The notes under the pieces: generated by a model | What the model was told of the DNA's origin: nothing | The model's database searches: none | What the model saw: only the letters and a program-made list of their open reading frames with translations | NCBI GenBank assembly: GCA_004561785.1 | Contig: SFUB01000001.1 | Span: 1-48,335, forward strand | DNA length: 48,335 nt | Source of the DNA: a bacterium | Lineage (GTDB): Bacteria; Bacillota_I; Bacilli_A; RFN20; CAG-826 | Direction of reading: 5' to 3' | In this document: positions 22,965-35,053 of the stretch, piece after piece | How the letters are laid out: each line of letters begins with the position of its first letter | How positions within the stretch are numbered: position 1 is the first letter of the stretch | Position numbers and translations under genes: made by a program

Positions 22965-23384
22965 TTACTTAGAGGCCTTGGGCTTCTTGGTCCCATAGAG
23001 GGAACGCCCCTGACGGCGGGCATCGATGCCGGCGCAGTCGAGGCAGCCGCGGATGATGTGGTAACGAACGCCCGGCAGGTCTTTGACACGGCCGCCGCGG
23101 ATCATGACGGTCGAGTGCTCCTGGAGGTTGTGGCCTTCGCCGCCGATGTAGGCAGTGACTTCGTATCCGTTGGAAAGGCGGACACGGGCGTACTTCCTAA
23201 GAGCGGAGTTCGGCTTCTTCGGGGTCATGGTGCCCACACGGGTGCAGACGCCACGCTTCTGGGCGGAGGGCTGGCTGGAGTTGCGCTTGGTCAAAGAGTT
23301 CCAGCGACGTCCCAAAGCGGGGGTCTTGGATTTCTTGACCGCGGACTTGCGGCCCTGCCTAACGAGTTGGTTAATGGTTGGCAT
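22965..23384 (-). CDS. rpsL: 30S ribosomal protein S12
   Basis: 139 residues. MPTINQLVRQGRK start, the streptomycin-site loop TPKKPNSALRK and the C-terminal GVRYHIIRGCLDCAGI...RQGRSLYGTKKPK are typical. Lys at both streptomycin-critical positions (TPKKPNSA; the later loop reads EHSTVMIRGGRVKDLPGVR). First gene of the str operon; AAGGAG before the ATG. Confidence 0.98.
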   Translation of the reverse strand: MPTINQLVRQGRKSAVKKSKTPALGRRWNSLTKRNSSQPSAQKRGVCTRVGTMTPKKPNSALRKYARVRLSNGYEVTAYIGGEGHNLQEHSTVMIRGGRVKDLPGVRYHIIRGCLDCAGIDARRQGRSLYGTKKPKASK

Positions 23385-23417
23385 GTTTGTGTTTCTCCTT
23401 CTTTAATTCACACAATA

Positions 23418-23438
23418 CCCGGTGTATCCAGCACCGGG
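23418..23438 (-). promoter_or_regulatory. Hairpin in the rpsL leader
   Basis: CCCGGTG and CACCGGG form a 7-bp stem about 34 bases upstream of the rpsL start, inside the predicted str mRNA leader. The 11-base left arm plus loop start (CCCGGTGTATC) recurs at 23546-23556 upstream of the promoter. Possible regulatory leader; not a known family to me. Confidence 0.4.
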
Positions 23439-23481
23439 GTAAATAAAAGGGGCAAAACCCTCTTACTTACGTCCGGGGGTG

Positions 23482-23511
23482 ATGATAAACCGGCCCAATA
23501 GGGCCTGTCAA
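23482..23511 (-). promoter_or_regulatory. Promoter of the str operon
   Basis: Minus strand: consensus -35 TTGACA (23506-23511), 18-base spacer, -10 TATCAT (23482-23487), with AT-rich sequence upstream of the -35. The spacer contains the inverted repeat GGCCC-tatt-GGGCC. Predicted leader to rpsL is about 90 bases. Confidence 0.75.
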
Positions 23512-23738
23512 CATAGTTTTTCGCTTTTTCGAATATACCACAAGGCCCGGTGTATCATTTTGGGCACAGTGCACAATAAAAAGGCGGTTTCGCCGTCCCA
23601 GCACCCTATATAGATTAAGGATACGGAGAAGGCGGCATACTGCTGCTAGAATATCGAAGGAAAAAGCACAAATGGCATTTCTAAATCTAGGCTTGGCCGC
23701 TTTGGCTTTCTTTTTGATTTGAGCCGAAAAACAGGAAG
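23512..23738. other. Intergenic region between rpoC and the str promoter
   Basis: No gene was found here. It holds a second copy of CCCGGTGTATC (23546-23556), a palindromic GCACAGTGC, and a small GGCG/CGCC hairpin followed by T5 on the minus strand near 23580, which might be a weak terminator. Confidence 0.4.
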
Positions 23739-23768
23739 AAAAAGCCCACCCCCTTTCGGAGATGGGCT
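23739..23768 (-). terminator. Terminator after rpoC
   Basis: Minus strand AGCCCA...TGGGCT hairpin followed by T5, beginning about 13 bases after the rpoC stop. It separates the rpoBC transcript from the str operon. Confidence 0.85.
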
Positions 23769-23780
23769 CAGGGGAAGAGG

Positions 23781-27851
<4,071 letters not shown>

Positions 27852-27871
27852 GTTTGTTACCTCGCTTTCCT

Positions 27872-30800
27872 TCATTCCTCATCCCCGGAGCTGACGTTCC
27901 TGGAGATGGTGAGTCCCTCTTCCTCGGCGAGGTCATTGCTGACTTCGACGGTGGCGGTGGGATCAACGGCCTCCTCGCGCGGAGACATGGCGTTGCGGAT
28001 GGAGGAGTTGACCTTCCTCTCTTCGATCAGGGCCTTCTTGGCGAGATCGTCGAGGTTGATCTGAGAACCATCCTTCTTATAAAGGGTGACGTTGAGGCAG
28101 AGGCCCTTGAGCTCCTTGACCAAGACCTTGAAGGCCTCGGGCATGCCCGGAGTCGGGATGTCCTTCTGCTTGATGATGGCTTCGTAGGCCCTCCTTCTGC
28201 CGACGCGATCGTCGGATTTGATGGTGAGCATCTCTTGGAGGGTGTGCGCGGCGCCGTAGGCTTCGAGGGCCCAGACTTCCATTTCGCCGAAGCGCTGGCC
28301 GCCGTTCTGGGCTTTGCCACCCAAAGGCTGCTGCGTGACGAGGGAATAAGGCCCGGTGGCGCGGGCGTGGAGTTTGTCGTCGACCATGTGCACGAGTTTG
28401 ATCATGTACTGGACGCCGACGGAGATCCTTTCGCCGAAGGGTTCGCCAGTCTGGCCATCGTAGAGGACGGTCTTGCCATCTTCGGAGAGGCCGGCTTTCT
28501 TCATCAGGTCGAAGAGCTCATCGTTGCTCACGCCGTCGAAGACGGGGGTGGCGACCCTCATCTGCAGCTTGCGGCAAGCCAAGCCCAAGTGGACCTCGAG
28601 AATCTGACCGATGTTCATACGGGAAGGAACGCCCATCGGGGAGAGGAGGATGTCGATCGGGGTGCCGTCGGCGAGGAAGGGCATGTCCTGGATCGGGAGG
28701 ATCTTGGAGATGACGCCCTTGTTGCCGTGGCGGCCGGACATCTTGTCGCCTTCGGAGATCTTCCTCTTCTGGACGATGTAGACGCGGACGACCATGTTGA
28801 CTCCCGGCGGGAGCGGGTCTTTGTTCTTGCGGGAGAAGATCTTCACCGCATGGACGATGCCGGCGCCGCCGTGGGGAACGCGGAGGGAGGAATCCTTCCC
28901 TTCCTTGGTCTTCTCGGCGAAGATCGCCATGAGAAGCTTCTCTTCAGGCGTGGGCTCGGTCTGGCCCTTCGGGGTGACTTTGCCTACAAGGATGTCGCCT
29001 TCTTTGACTTCGGCGCCCGGGATGATGATGCCCCTCTCGTCGAGGAAGGCTTTCGCCTCTTCGCCGACGTTGGGGACGTCGCGGGTGATCTCTTCGACGC
29101 CGAGTTTGGTGTCGCGGCACTCGATTTCGTATTTCTCGATGTGGACGGAGGTGTAGACGTCATCCTTGACCATGCGCTCAGACATGATGATGGCGTCTTC
29201 GTAGTTGTATCCGTGCCAGGTCATGTAAGCGACCAAGACGTTGTGGCCGAGGGCCAGTTCGCCATGGCGCATGGCCGGGCCGTCGGCGATGATGTCGCCG
29301 GCTTTGACCTGGTCGCCCACGTGGACGATCGGGGTCTGGTTCATGCAGGTGCCGTTGTTGGTACGGTCGAATTTCTGCAGGTTGTAGGTGGTCTTTTCCT
29401 TGCCGGACTTCGTGACGATGGTCTTGGAGTCCATGTAGGTGACTTCCCCATCTTTGGTGGCGACGACGGCCAAGCCGGAGTCGCGGGCGATGAGCTGCTC
29501 CATGCCGGTCCCGACGTAGGGGATCTCCGGGGAGAGAAGCGGCAAAGCCTGACGCTGCATGTTGGCGCCCATCAAGGCGCGGGTCGCGTCATCGTGATCG
29601 AGGAAGGGGATGCTCGCCGCGGCGATCGAGACGATCTGACGCGGGGAGACGTCGACGAAGTTGACCTTCTCCTTCTCGGTTTCGAGGTTGTCCTCGTCAT
29701 GGCGGGCGACGACTTTGTCATCGAGGATCTCCTTGACGAGGCAATCGTGCTCGACGTTCGGATAGATGGATTTGAGGTGGGTCGCTTCGCCAAGGCGGAT
29801 ATTGGCTTCAGCAACGTAGAGGCCCCTCTCGGCGTCGGCAGAGAGGTACTTAGCGCGGTATTCGACCGAGCCGTCATCCTTGAAATCGCCCTCCACGACG
29901 AAGGCGCGGCCATCGTCCATGTGAAGGACTTCGCGGAACGGGGTCTCAACGAAGCCGTGCTCATTGATCTTCGCGTAGCAGGCGAGGTTGTTGATAAGGC
30001 CGATGTTCTGGCCTTCCGGAGATTCGATCGGGCAGATGCGGCCGTAGTGGGTGTAGTGGACGTCGCGGACTTCCATGGAAGCGCGATCGCGGGCAAGGCC
30101 GCCAGGGCCGAGGGCCGAGATGCGGCGCTTGTTGGTGAGCTCGGCCAGCGGGTTGACCTGATCCATGAACTGGGAGAGTTGGCTGGAGGAGAAGAACTCG
30201 CGGACGGAGGAGGACAGCGGGCGGATGTTGACCAAAGACTGGGGAGTCATGCTCTCGGAGTCGGAGATGGACATCTTCTGCTGGACGTTCTTGGCCATCT
30301 TGGCGAGGCCGTTGCGGAACTGGTTCTGCAGCAATTCGCCGACGCAGCGGATGCGGCGGTTGCCCAAGTGGTCGATGTCGTCGGTCTGGCCGATCCCGAA
30401 TTGGATGTTGCAGAAGTAAGAGAAGCAAGCGACCATGTCGGAGATGGTGACGCGGGAAAGGGTCAGATTGAGGTCGGTGCCGACCACGGGGACGATGTCC
30501 TCGCCTTCCTTATCCTCCGCGTAGACGTGGACGATGTTGACGTTGGAGTGGGTGTCGAGCCTCTCGTTGACGTTCAGTTTGACGGCGTAGTTGCCCCTTT
30601 CGAAGAACTCGCTGTCGCGGAGGGATTGGACATCCTCTTTGGAGAGTTTGTGGCCCTTCTCGAAAACGGTGACGGGGAGAACGAGCTCGCCGTTTGCGTC
30701 GATGATGTGGCCGGCGTCGTCGACGATGTAGCCGTCGCCTTCCTGGTGGGAATCGACGAGGTCTTCGGCCAAGACGCGCCCGGCAAGGCGATCGTAGATG

Positions 30801-31684
30801 CCGAGCTTCTGGGCGTATTTGAAGCGGCCCGCGTGGCCGAGGTCATTGCGCTTCTCGTCGAAGAATTTGGTGACGAGGAAGTCGATGGTGCCCTCTTCGG
30901 TGACCGGCTCGCCAGGTTTGAGTTTCTGGAAGATGTCGATCAAGGCGCGGGCGGAATTGGTGATGCTCTTGTCTTTGGCAAGGGTGTTCTCCAAAGCGTC
31001 GGACTTTCCGAAAAGCTCGAAGAGCTGCTCTTCTTTGTCGAGGCCCAAGGCCTTGAAGAAAGTGGTGGCAGGCATTTTCCTCTGCCTGTCGATGCGGACG
31101 TAGAGGACGCCTTTGAGATCGCTCTCGAACTGCAGCCAGGTGCCGCGGGACGGGGTGATTTCCCCGTTATAGATATGGACGCCGCTCTTGTCGATGGTGT
31201 CTTGGAAATAGGCGCCGGGTGAACGGACGATCTGGGAGACGATGACCCTTTCGGCGCCGTTAACGATGAAGGTACCGGATTCGGTCATCAAAGGCAATTC
31301 GCCCATGAAGACCTCGGAGTCTTTGATCTCGCCGCTATTGAGGACGAGGCGAAGGGTGACTTTGATCTTGCTTGAATAGGTCATGTCGCCCGCTTTGCAT
31401 TCAAGCGGGGTGTACTTCGGCTCTTCGAGGCGGCAGGAAACGTAGTCGATGCGGCTGTCCTTGTTGAAGGAATCGATGGGGAAAACTTCGCGGAAGATTT
31501 CATCGAGGCCTTGTTTGAGGAACCAGCGGTAGGAATCGGTCTGGATTTCAACCAAATAGGGGAGCGGAAGCTTCCCGGAGATTTTGGAGAAGTTGATGCG
31601 GCCGTTGGCGCCTACGGGGTAGGGAACGCCATTGGGATCTTTGTAATCCAGAAGCTGATGGTCGAATTTTTCTTCTTGTGGCAT
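27872..31684 (-). CDS. rpoB: RNA polymerase beta subunit (Asn at the rifampicin-site His526 position)
   Basis: 1270 residues. AAGGAGCAACAC precedes the ATG. The rifampicin cluster reads SSQLSQFMDQVNPLAELTNK followed by RRISALGPGGL; compared with E. coli, position 526 is Asn (codon AAC, 30131-30133) instead of His, while Asp516 and Ser531 are conserved. The rest of the fork loop, the ESPEGQNIGLI region and the C-terminal GGKAQNGGQRFGEMEVWALEA clamp segment are standard. Coupled to rpoC. Confidence 0.99.
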   Translation of the reverse strand: MPQEEKFDHQLLDYKDPNGVPYPVGANGRINFSKISGKLPLPYLVEIQTDSYRWFLKQGLDEIFREVFPIDSFNKDSRIDYVSCRLEEPKYTPLECKAGDMTYSSKIKVTLRLVLNSGEIKDSEVFMGELPLMTESGTFIVNGAERVIVSQIVRSPGAYFQDTIDKSGVHIYNGEITPSRGTWLQFESDLKGVLYVRIDRQRKMPATTFFKALGLDKEEQLFELFGKSDALENTLAKDKSITNSARALIDIFQKLKPGEPVTEEGTIDFLVTKFFDEKRNDLGHAGRFKYAQKLGIYDRLAGRVLAEDLVDSHQEGDGYIVDDAGHIIDANGELVLPVTVFEKGHKLSKEDVQSLRDSEFFERGNYAVKLNVNERLDTHSNVNIVHVYAEDKEGEDIVPVVGTDLNLTLSRVTISDMVACFSYFCNIQFGIGQTDDIDHLGNRRIRCVGELLQNQFRNGLAKMAKNVQQKMSISDSESMTPQSLVNIRPLSSSVREFFSSSQLSQFMDQVNPLAELTNKRRISALGPGGLARDRASMEVRDVHYTHYGRICPIESPEGQNIGLINNLACYAKINEHGFVETPFREVLHMDDGRAFVVEGDFKDDGSVEYRAKYLSADAERGLYVAEANIRLGEATHLKSIYPNVEHDCLVKEILDDKVVARHDEDNLETEKEKVNFVDVSPRQIVSIAAASIPFLDHDDATRALMGANMQRQALPLLSPEIPYVGTGMEQLIARDSGLAVVATKDGEVTYMDSKTIVTKSGKEKTTYNLQKFDRTNNGTCMNQTPIVHVGDQVKAGDIIADGPAMRHGELALGHNVLVAYMTWHGYNYEDAIIMSERMVKDDVYTSVHIEKYEIECRDTKLGVEEITRDVPNVGEEAKAFLDERGIIIPGAEVKEGDILVGKVTPKGQTEPTPEEKLLMAIFAEKTKEGKDSSLRVPHGGAGIVHAVKIFSRKNKDPLPPGVNMVVRVYIVQKRKISEGDKMSGRHGNKGVISKILPIQDMPFLADGTPIDILLSPMGVPSRMNIGQILEVHLGLACRKLQMRVATPVFDGVSNDELFDLMKKAGLSEDGKTVLYDGQTGEPFGERISVGVQYMIKLVHMVDDKLHARATGPYSLVTQQPLGGKAQNGGQRFGEMEVWALEAYGAAHTLQEMLTIKSDDRVGRRRAYEAIIKQKDIPTPGMPEAFKVLVKELKGLCLNVTLYKKDGSQINLDDLAKKALIEERKVNSSIRNAMSPREEAVDPTATVEVSNDLAEEEGLTISRNVSSGDEE

Positions 31685-31694
31685 GTGTTGCTCC

Positions 31695-32294
31695 TTATTT
31701 TCGCGCGATGAGAATTTGGAAGCCCTTATGGCGGGCTTTCACCTCCACTTTCCGGAAAAGGGTTTGGAGGTAGCGGAAGCAGGACTCAGCGCCCTGCTGT
31801 TTTCGGATGACTAGGATCAAGGAGCCATCTTGATGAAGGTGGCTAGGTGCGCCCGCGTACATCGCGTACGTAACCTTTTTACCCGCGCGTATAGGCGGGT
31901 TGGTTACGATTGTGGAGAAAGAGGAAGTCGTAAGGTTGTTGTAGACGTCTGAGTGGACGAGCTCGACTTGGTCGCTGACGCCGAGGTTGACGGCGTTTTT
32001 CTTTGCGCATTCGAGGGCCCGATCGTTCACGTCGGCTAGGACGACGTGGCGGGAAGGGTCAGTGTGAGCCAGGATTAGTCCGATAGGTCCGACTCCACAC
32101 CCGAGGTCCAAGATATTCGTCCCAAGGTCGGTCTTGGCGATGGTTTCAAGCAGTAGCCTAGTGCCATCGTCAAGGCCGTCTTTGGAGAAGACCCCTGCGT
32201 CGCTTTGGAAGGAATAACGCTCGCCCAACAGTTCGAACTGATAGGTGATGTCTTGGTGGGCCAAGCCTTCTACATTGTCGAAATATTGGCTCAT
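31695..32294 (-). CDS. ybxB: RsmC/YbxB-type methyltransferase
   Basis: 199 residues. Class I SAM fold with motif I ILDLGCGVGPIGL and the catalytic NPPIRAG (NPPY/F/I type) that marks N-methyltransferases of the RsmC/RlmG group. In Bacillus the orthologue ybxB lies between rplL and rpoB, exactly as here. RsmC methylates a guanine of 16S rRNA in E. coli; the target in Firmicutes is less certain. GAGGAG precedes the ATG; it ends 10 bases before rpoB. Confidence 0.9.
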   Translation of the reverse strand: MSQYFDNVEGLAHQDITYQFELLGERYSFQSDAGVFSKDGLDDGTRLLLETIAKTDLGTNILDLGCGVGPIGLILAHTDPSRHVVLADVNDRALECAKKNAVNLGVSDQVELVHSDVYNNLTTSSFSTIVTNPPIRAGKKVTYAMYAGAPSHLHQDGSLILVIRKQQGAESCFRYLQTLFRKVEVKARHKGFQILIARK

Positions 32295-32318
32295 TTTTCA
32301 CTCCTCTAGAAACGCAAG

Positions 32319-32354
32319 AACCCCGCCCAAGGGAGACGTGCCCCTGGGCGGGTT
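32319..32354 (-). terminator. Attenuator-like hairpin between rplL and ybxB-rpoB
   Basis: AACCCGCCCA and TGGGCGGGGTT form a long stem with an inner GC-rich region. The T tract after it is broken (TTCTTGCGTTT). A partial terminator between rplL and rpoB is known in many bacteria and keeps ribosomal proteins in excess over polymerase; this hairpin fits that role. Confidence 0.65.
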
Positions 32355-32382
32355 TCGGGTAGATTGGTTGTAAAAGCCGAAA

Positions 32383-32757
32383 TTACTTGATTTCGACTTC
32401 GGCGCCGGCGGCGACAAGAGCCTTCTTGTGCTCCTCGGCTTCGACCGGGGAGATGTGCTCTTTGATCGGGGCGGGGACGGCGTCGACGAGCTTCTTGGCA
32501 TCCATCAAGCCAAGGCCGGTGATGGCCTGGACGGCTTTGATGACGGCGACTTTAGATCCGCCGACGGCTTTGAGGATGAGGGAGACCTCAGCGGGTCCCT
32601 TCTTGACTTCCTCTTCTTCGGCCGGAGCAGCGGCAGCGGTCGCGACGGCGGCGGTGACGCCGAAGGCTTCTTCGACGGCCTTGACGAGGTCCGCGAGTTC
32701 GAGGGCGGTGTACTCTTTCAAGGATTCAACGATCTCTTCTTTGGTGAGCTTAGCCAT
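32383..32757 (-). CDS. rplL: 50S ribosomal protein L7/L12
   Basis: 124 residues. N-terminal dimerisation helices (MAKLTKEEIVESLKEYTALE), an Ala/Glu-rich hinge (AAAPAEEEEVKKG) and the C-terminal factor-binding domain with KVAVIKAVQAITGLGLMDAKKLVD. Forms the ribosomal stalk on L10 and recruits EF-Tu and EF-G. Follows rplJ by 20 bases. Confidence 0.98.
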   Translation of the reverse strand: MAKLTKEEIVESLKEYTALELADLVKAVEEAFGVTAAVATAAAAPAEEEEVKKGPAEVSLILKAVGGSKVAVIKAVQAITGLGLMDAKKLVDAVPAPIKEHISPVEAEEHKKALVAAGAEVEIK

Positions 32758-32777
32758 TTTTGTTTACCTCCATTGGC

Positions 32778-33290
32778 TTATTCGGCGGCGGGAGCGGGAG
32801 CTCCTCCGTCTTTCTCCGACGCGGCTTTGACGGTCGCGGCGAATTTCTGAATTGGCGCATTGAGCACCGATAGGAACATAGAGAGCAAACCGTTGCGATC
32901 CGGAAGTTTGGCAAGAGCCTTCATCTGATCCGCATCGAACGCTTGTCCTTCGCCCATGCCGCCGCGGATGACGAGATGTTCATGCCTGCGGCTGAATTTG
33001 GCGACAACCTTCGGTCCGGCCGAGAGTTCCTTGGAGAAGACCAAGGCATTCGGGCCTTCGAGAACGCTGTCGAGGTTCGGGGCGCCGGTATCCGCGATGG
33101 CGCGCTTGACGAGGGTGTTCTTGTAAACGCCCATGGAAGCGCCGTCCTTTTCGAGGAGTCTGCGGAGCTCCTGAATCTCAGCGACGGTGAGTCCTTGGTA
33201 GGAAACAACCGTGACGGAAGCGGATTCCTTGATCCCTTTGGTGATCTCGGCGACGGCTTCCTTTTTGGCTTGGAGAGCTTGCTGATTCAT
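32778..33290 (-). CDS. rplJ: 50S ribosomal protein L10
   Basis: 170 residues. MNQQALQAKKEAVAEI start, SVTVVSYQGLTVAEIQELRRLL and YKNTLVKRAI are typical. Anchors L7/L12 dimers at its C-terminal helix, here ending in Ala/Pro. AAGGAGG precedes the ATG. The L10 leader lies directly upstream. Confidence 0.97.
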   Translation of the reverse strand: MNQQALQAKKEAVAEITKGIKESASVTVVSYQGLTVAEIQELRRLLEKDGASMGVYKNTLVKRAIADTGAPNLDSVLEGPNALVFSKELSAGPKVVAKFSRRHEHLVIRGGMGEGQAFDADQMKALAKLPDRNGLLSMFLSVLNAPIQKFAATVKAASEKDGGAPAPAAE

Positions 33291-33340
33291 GTGTTTCTAC
33301 CTCCTTTCTTGTCGACTTTATGTGATGCTTCGAATAACTA

Positions 33341-33440
33341 GTGGGTTGTGATGTTTCATTAACCTCAGCAGGGTGGAGATTTAAGGCACTTGCCCCCGGC
33401 TATCTTAGGTATAGGAAGCGATTCACCGAATTGGATTCCT
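33341..33440 (-). promoter_or_regulatory. Ribosomal protein L10 leader (autoregulatory RNA)
   Basis: The minus strand between rplA and rplJ contains the classical core at 33362-33410: ACCTAAGATAGCCGGGGGCA, TGCCTTAA and CTGCTGAGGT, with the outer ACCTAAG/GCTGAGGT pairing. This mRNA structure mimics the L10 site on 23S rRNA, so free L10-L12 binds it and shuts down translation of rplJ-rplL. Edges are approximate. Confidence 0.88.
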
Positions 33441-33451
33441 GCTCTTTCCGA

Positions 33452-34144
33452 TTAGCTGCGGGAAGAGAAGGTGATCTTGATGGAAGGTCCCATCGAAGTG
33501 GAGATGACGACCTTCTGGATGTAGGTCCCTTTGACGGTCGCGGGACGGGCGGCAGCGATTTGGTTGCAAACGGCCTGGATGTTGTCGGCGAGGTCCGCCT
33601 CGGAGAAGGAAACGCGGCCGACGCCCATGGCGAGGTTGCCGTCCTTATCAACGCGGTAAGCGATCTTGCCTTTCTTGATTTCGGCGACGGCGGTCTTGAC
33701 GTCCATGGTGACGGTGCCGGTCTTGGGGTTCGGCATCAAGCCCTTGGGGCCGAGGATACGGCCCATCTTCCCGAGTTCGCCCATCATGTCCGGAGTGGCG
33801 ACGATGATGTCGAAGTCGAACCAGTTCTCGGTCTTGATCTTCTCGAGCATGTCGATTCCGCCGAAATAGTCGGCGCCGGAGGCTTTGGCGTCCTCAAGCT
33901 TGGTGTTGGTGACGACGAGGACCTTCTTGGTCTTGCCGTTGCCGTGGGGGAGGGAGATGGTCCCGCGGATGAGCTGCTCGGCCTTGGTCGGGTTGACGTT
34001 CAGACGGAAGCAGAGGTCGACGGAAGAATCGAATTTGGTGACGGAGGTCTCCTTGACGAGTTTGCAGGCCTCGGCGATGTCATAGACTTTGGCGGTGTCG
34101 ATCTTAGCAAGAGCGACTTTGTAGTTTTTGCTCAACTTTTTCAT
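33452..34144 (-). CDS. rplA: 50S ribosomal protein L1
   Basis: 230 residues from the ATG at 34144, chosen because AGGAG lies 7 bases upstream and because the length equals that of most L1 proteins; an in-frame ATG five codons earlier has no good site. GTISLPHGNGKTKKVLV and GRILGPKGLMPNPKTGTV are diagnostic. Builds the L1 stalk and often represses its own operon. Confidence 0.97.
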   Translation of the reverse strand: MKKLSKNYKVALAKIDTAKVYDIAEACKLVKETSVTKFDSSVDLCFRLNVNPTKAEQLIRGTISLPHGNGKTKKVLVVTNTKLEDAKASGADYFGGIDMLEKIKTENWFDFDIIVATPDMMGELGKMGRILGPKGLMPNPKTGTVTMDVKTAVAEIKKGKIAYRVDKDGNLAMGVGRVSFSEADLADNIQAVCNQIAAARPATVKGTYIQKVVISTSMGPSIKITFSSRS

Positions 34145-34155
34145 GGTTTCGCTCC

Positions 34156-34560
34156 TCACTTGATGGCAATGCCCATCTGGCGGCAGGTGCCGGCGATGAC
34201 TTTCTTGGCGGCTTCGACGTCCTCGGTGTTGAGGTCGGGGAGCTTGTACTTGGCGATTTCTTCGAGCTGAGCGTCGGTGATGGAACCAACGATCTGCTTG
34301 GCGCTGCCAGCGCCTTTCTGGATGCCGGCGGCTTTCAAGATCAATTCAGCAGCGGGGCTGGTCTTGATCACGAACTCATAGCTCTTGTCTTCGTAAGCGG
34401 TGATGATGACGGGGACGGTCTGTCCTTTCCTGTCACCGGTCTTCGCGTTGAAGTCGGTGCAGAATTTCGCCATGTTGACACCCGCAGAAGCGAGCTTCGG
34501 TCCTGGATGGGCGTTCCCGCCAGGGAGCTCCATCTTCACGACTTTGACGACTTTTTTCAT
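34156..34560 (-). CDS. rplK: 50S ribosomal protein L11
   Basis: 134 residues from the ATG at 34560, preceded by AAGGAGG. The N-terminal proline-rich LPGGNAHPGPKLASAGVNM and the rRNA-binding C-terminal domain (KTSPAAELILKAAGIQKG, IAGTCRQMGI) identify L11, part of the GTPase-associated centre. Slightly shorter than the usual 141 residues. Starts the rplK-rplA-rplJ-rplL transcript. Confidence 0.97.
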   Translation of the reverse strand: MKKVVKVVKMELPGGNAHPGPKLASAGVNMAKFCTDFNAKTGDRKGQTVPVIITAYEDKSYEFVIKTSPAAELILKAAGIQKGAGSAKQIVGSITDAQLEEIAKYKLPDLNTEDVEAAKKVIAGTCRQMGIAIK

Positions 34561-34574
34561 GTGCAATCCTCCTT

Positions 34575-34640
34575 GTGGATTTGGCATGCAGTGGTGATCC
34601 GGGTCTCGTCTAACCCTCCCACGTTTGTGCACGCGGGGGT
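34575..34640 (-). promoter_or_regulatory. rplK mRNA leader, probable L1-binding autoregulatory site
   Basis: The leader between promoter and rplK has GTGGGAGG...GACCCGGATCACCAC, where GTGG and CCAC pair across a conserved-looking GGGAGG loop. Similar leaders before rplK in Firmicutes and Actinobacteria mimic the L1 site on 23S rRNA. Assignment by resemblance only. Confidence 0.55.
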
Positions 34641-34641
34641 A

Positions 34642-34670
34642 ATTATGCGCATGCATATACGCGAATGCAA
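34642..34670 (-). promoter_or_regulatory. Promoter of rplK-rplA
   Basis: Minus strand: -35 TTGCAT (34665-34670), 17-base spacer, -10 CATAAT (34642-34647). Confidence 0.65.
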
Positions 34671-35031
34671 GCAAAATTTGCAAAGTCGGTGACTTCCCAA
34701 GTTCAGCGTAGCCGGAAGGGAAACGGTGCGGGCGTTTATATTTGGAAATCGTTGAGCGCCCGCTTTCTATCTCACCGAGAGTTTAGCAATGGCGCTTTGC
34801 TTCTGAAAAACGGCCATTTTCACAAGTTTTTGCACGGTCGGGCTGAATTGGCGAGATTTGCTGGAATCGCCCTACCACCCGGCGTTGCAGCAGATCTTGA
34901 CGTTTCCTTGCTTCCAAGGCGAGAAGCGGATAAACGGAAAGGCGCATCACCTTCCGGGCGGCAAATTCATCGCGGTTCATCTCTCGCAAAAAGGCAAGGC
35001 TTCTAACGAGCAACGATTTTAGGCAAGACAG
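34671..35031. other. Intergenic region upstream of rplK, no gene seen
   Basis: About 360 bases. The open frames present on both strands do not resemble proteins and lack ribosome binding sites. A 7-bp stem GCGGGCG/CGCCCGC (34728-34763) followed by a T-rich stretch on the plus strand is the only structure noted. Confidence 0.45.
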
Positions 35032-35053
35032 AAAAGACGCCCCGGAAGGCGTC
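35032..35053 (-). terminator. Terminator of the metal-efflux operon
   Basis: GACGCC-TTCCGG-GGCGTC followed by TTTT on the minus strand; the stem overlaps the stop codon of the ATPase gene. Confidence 0.75.
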
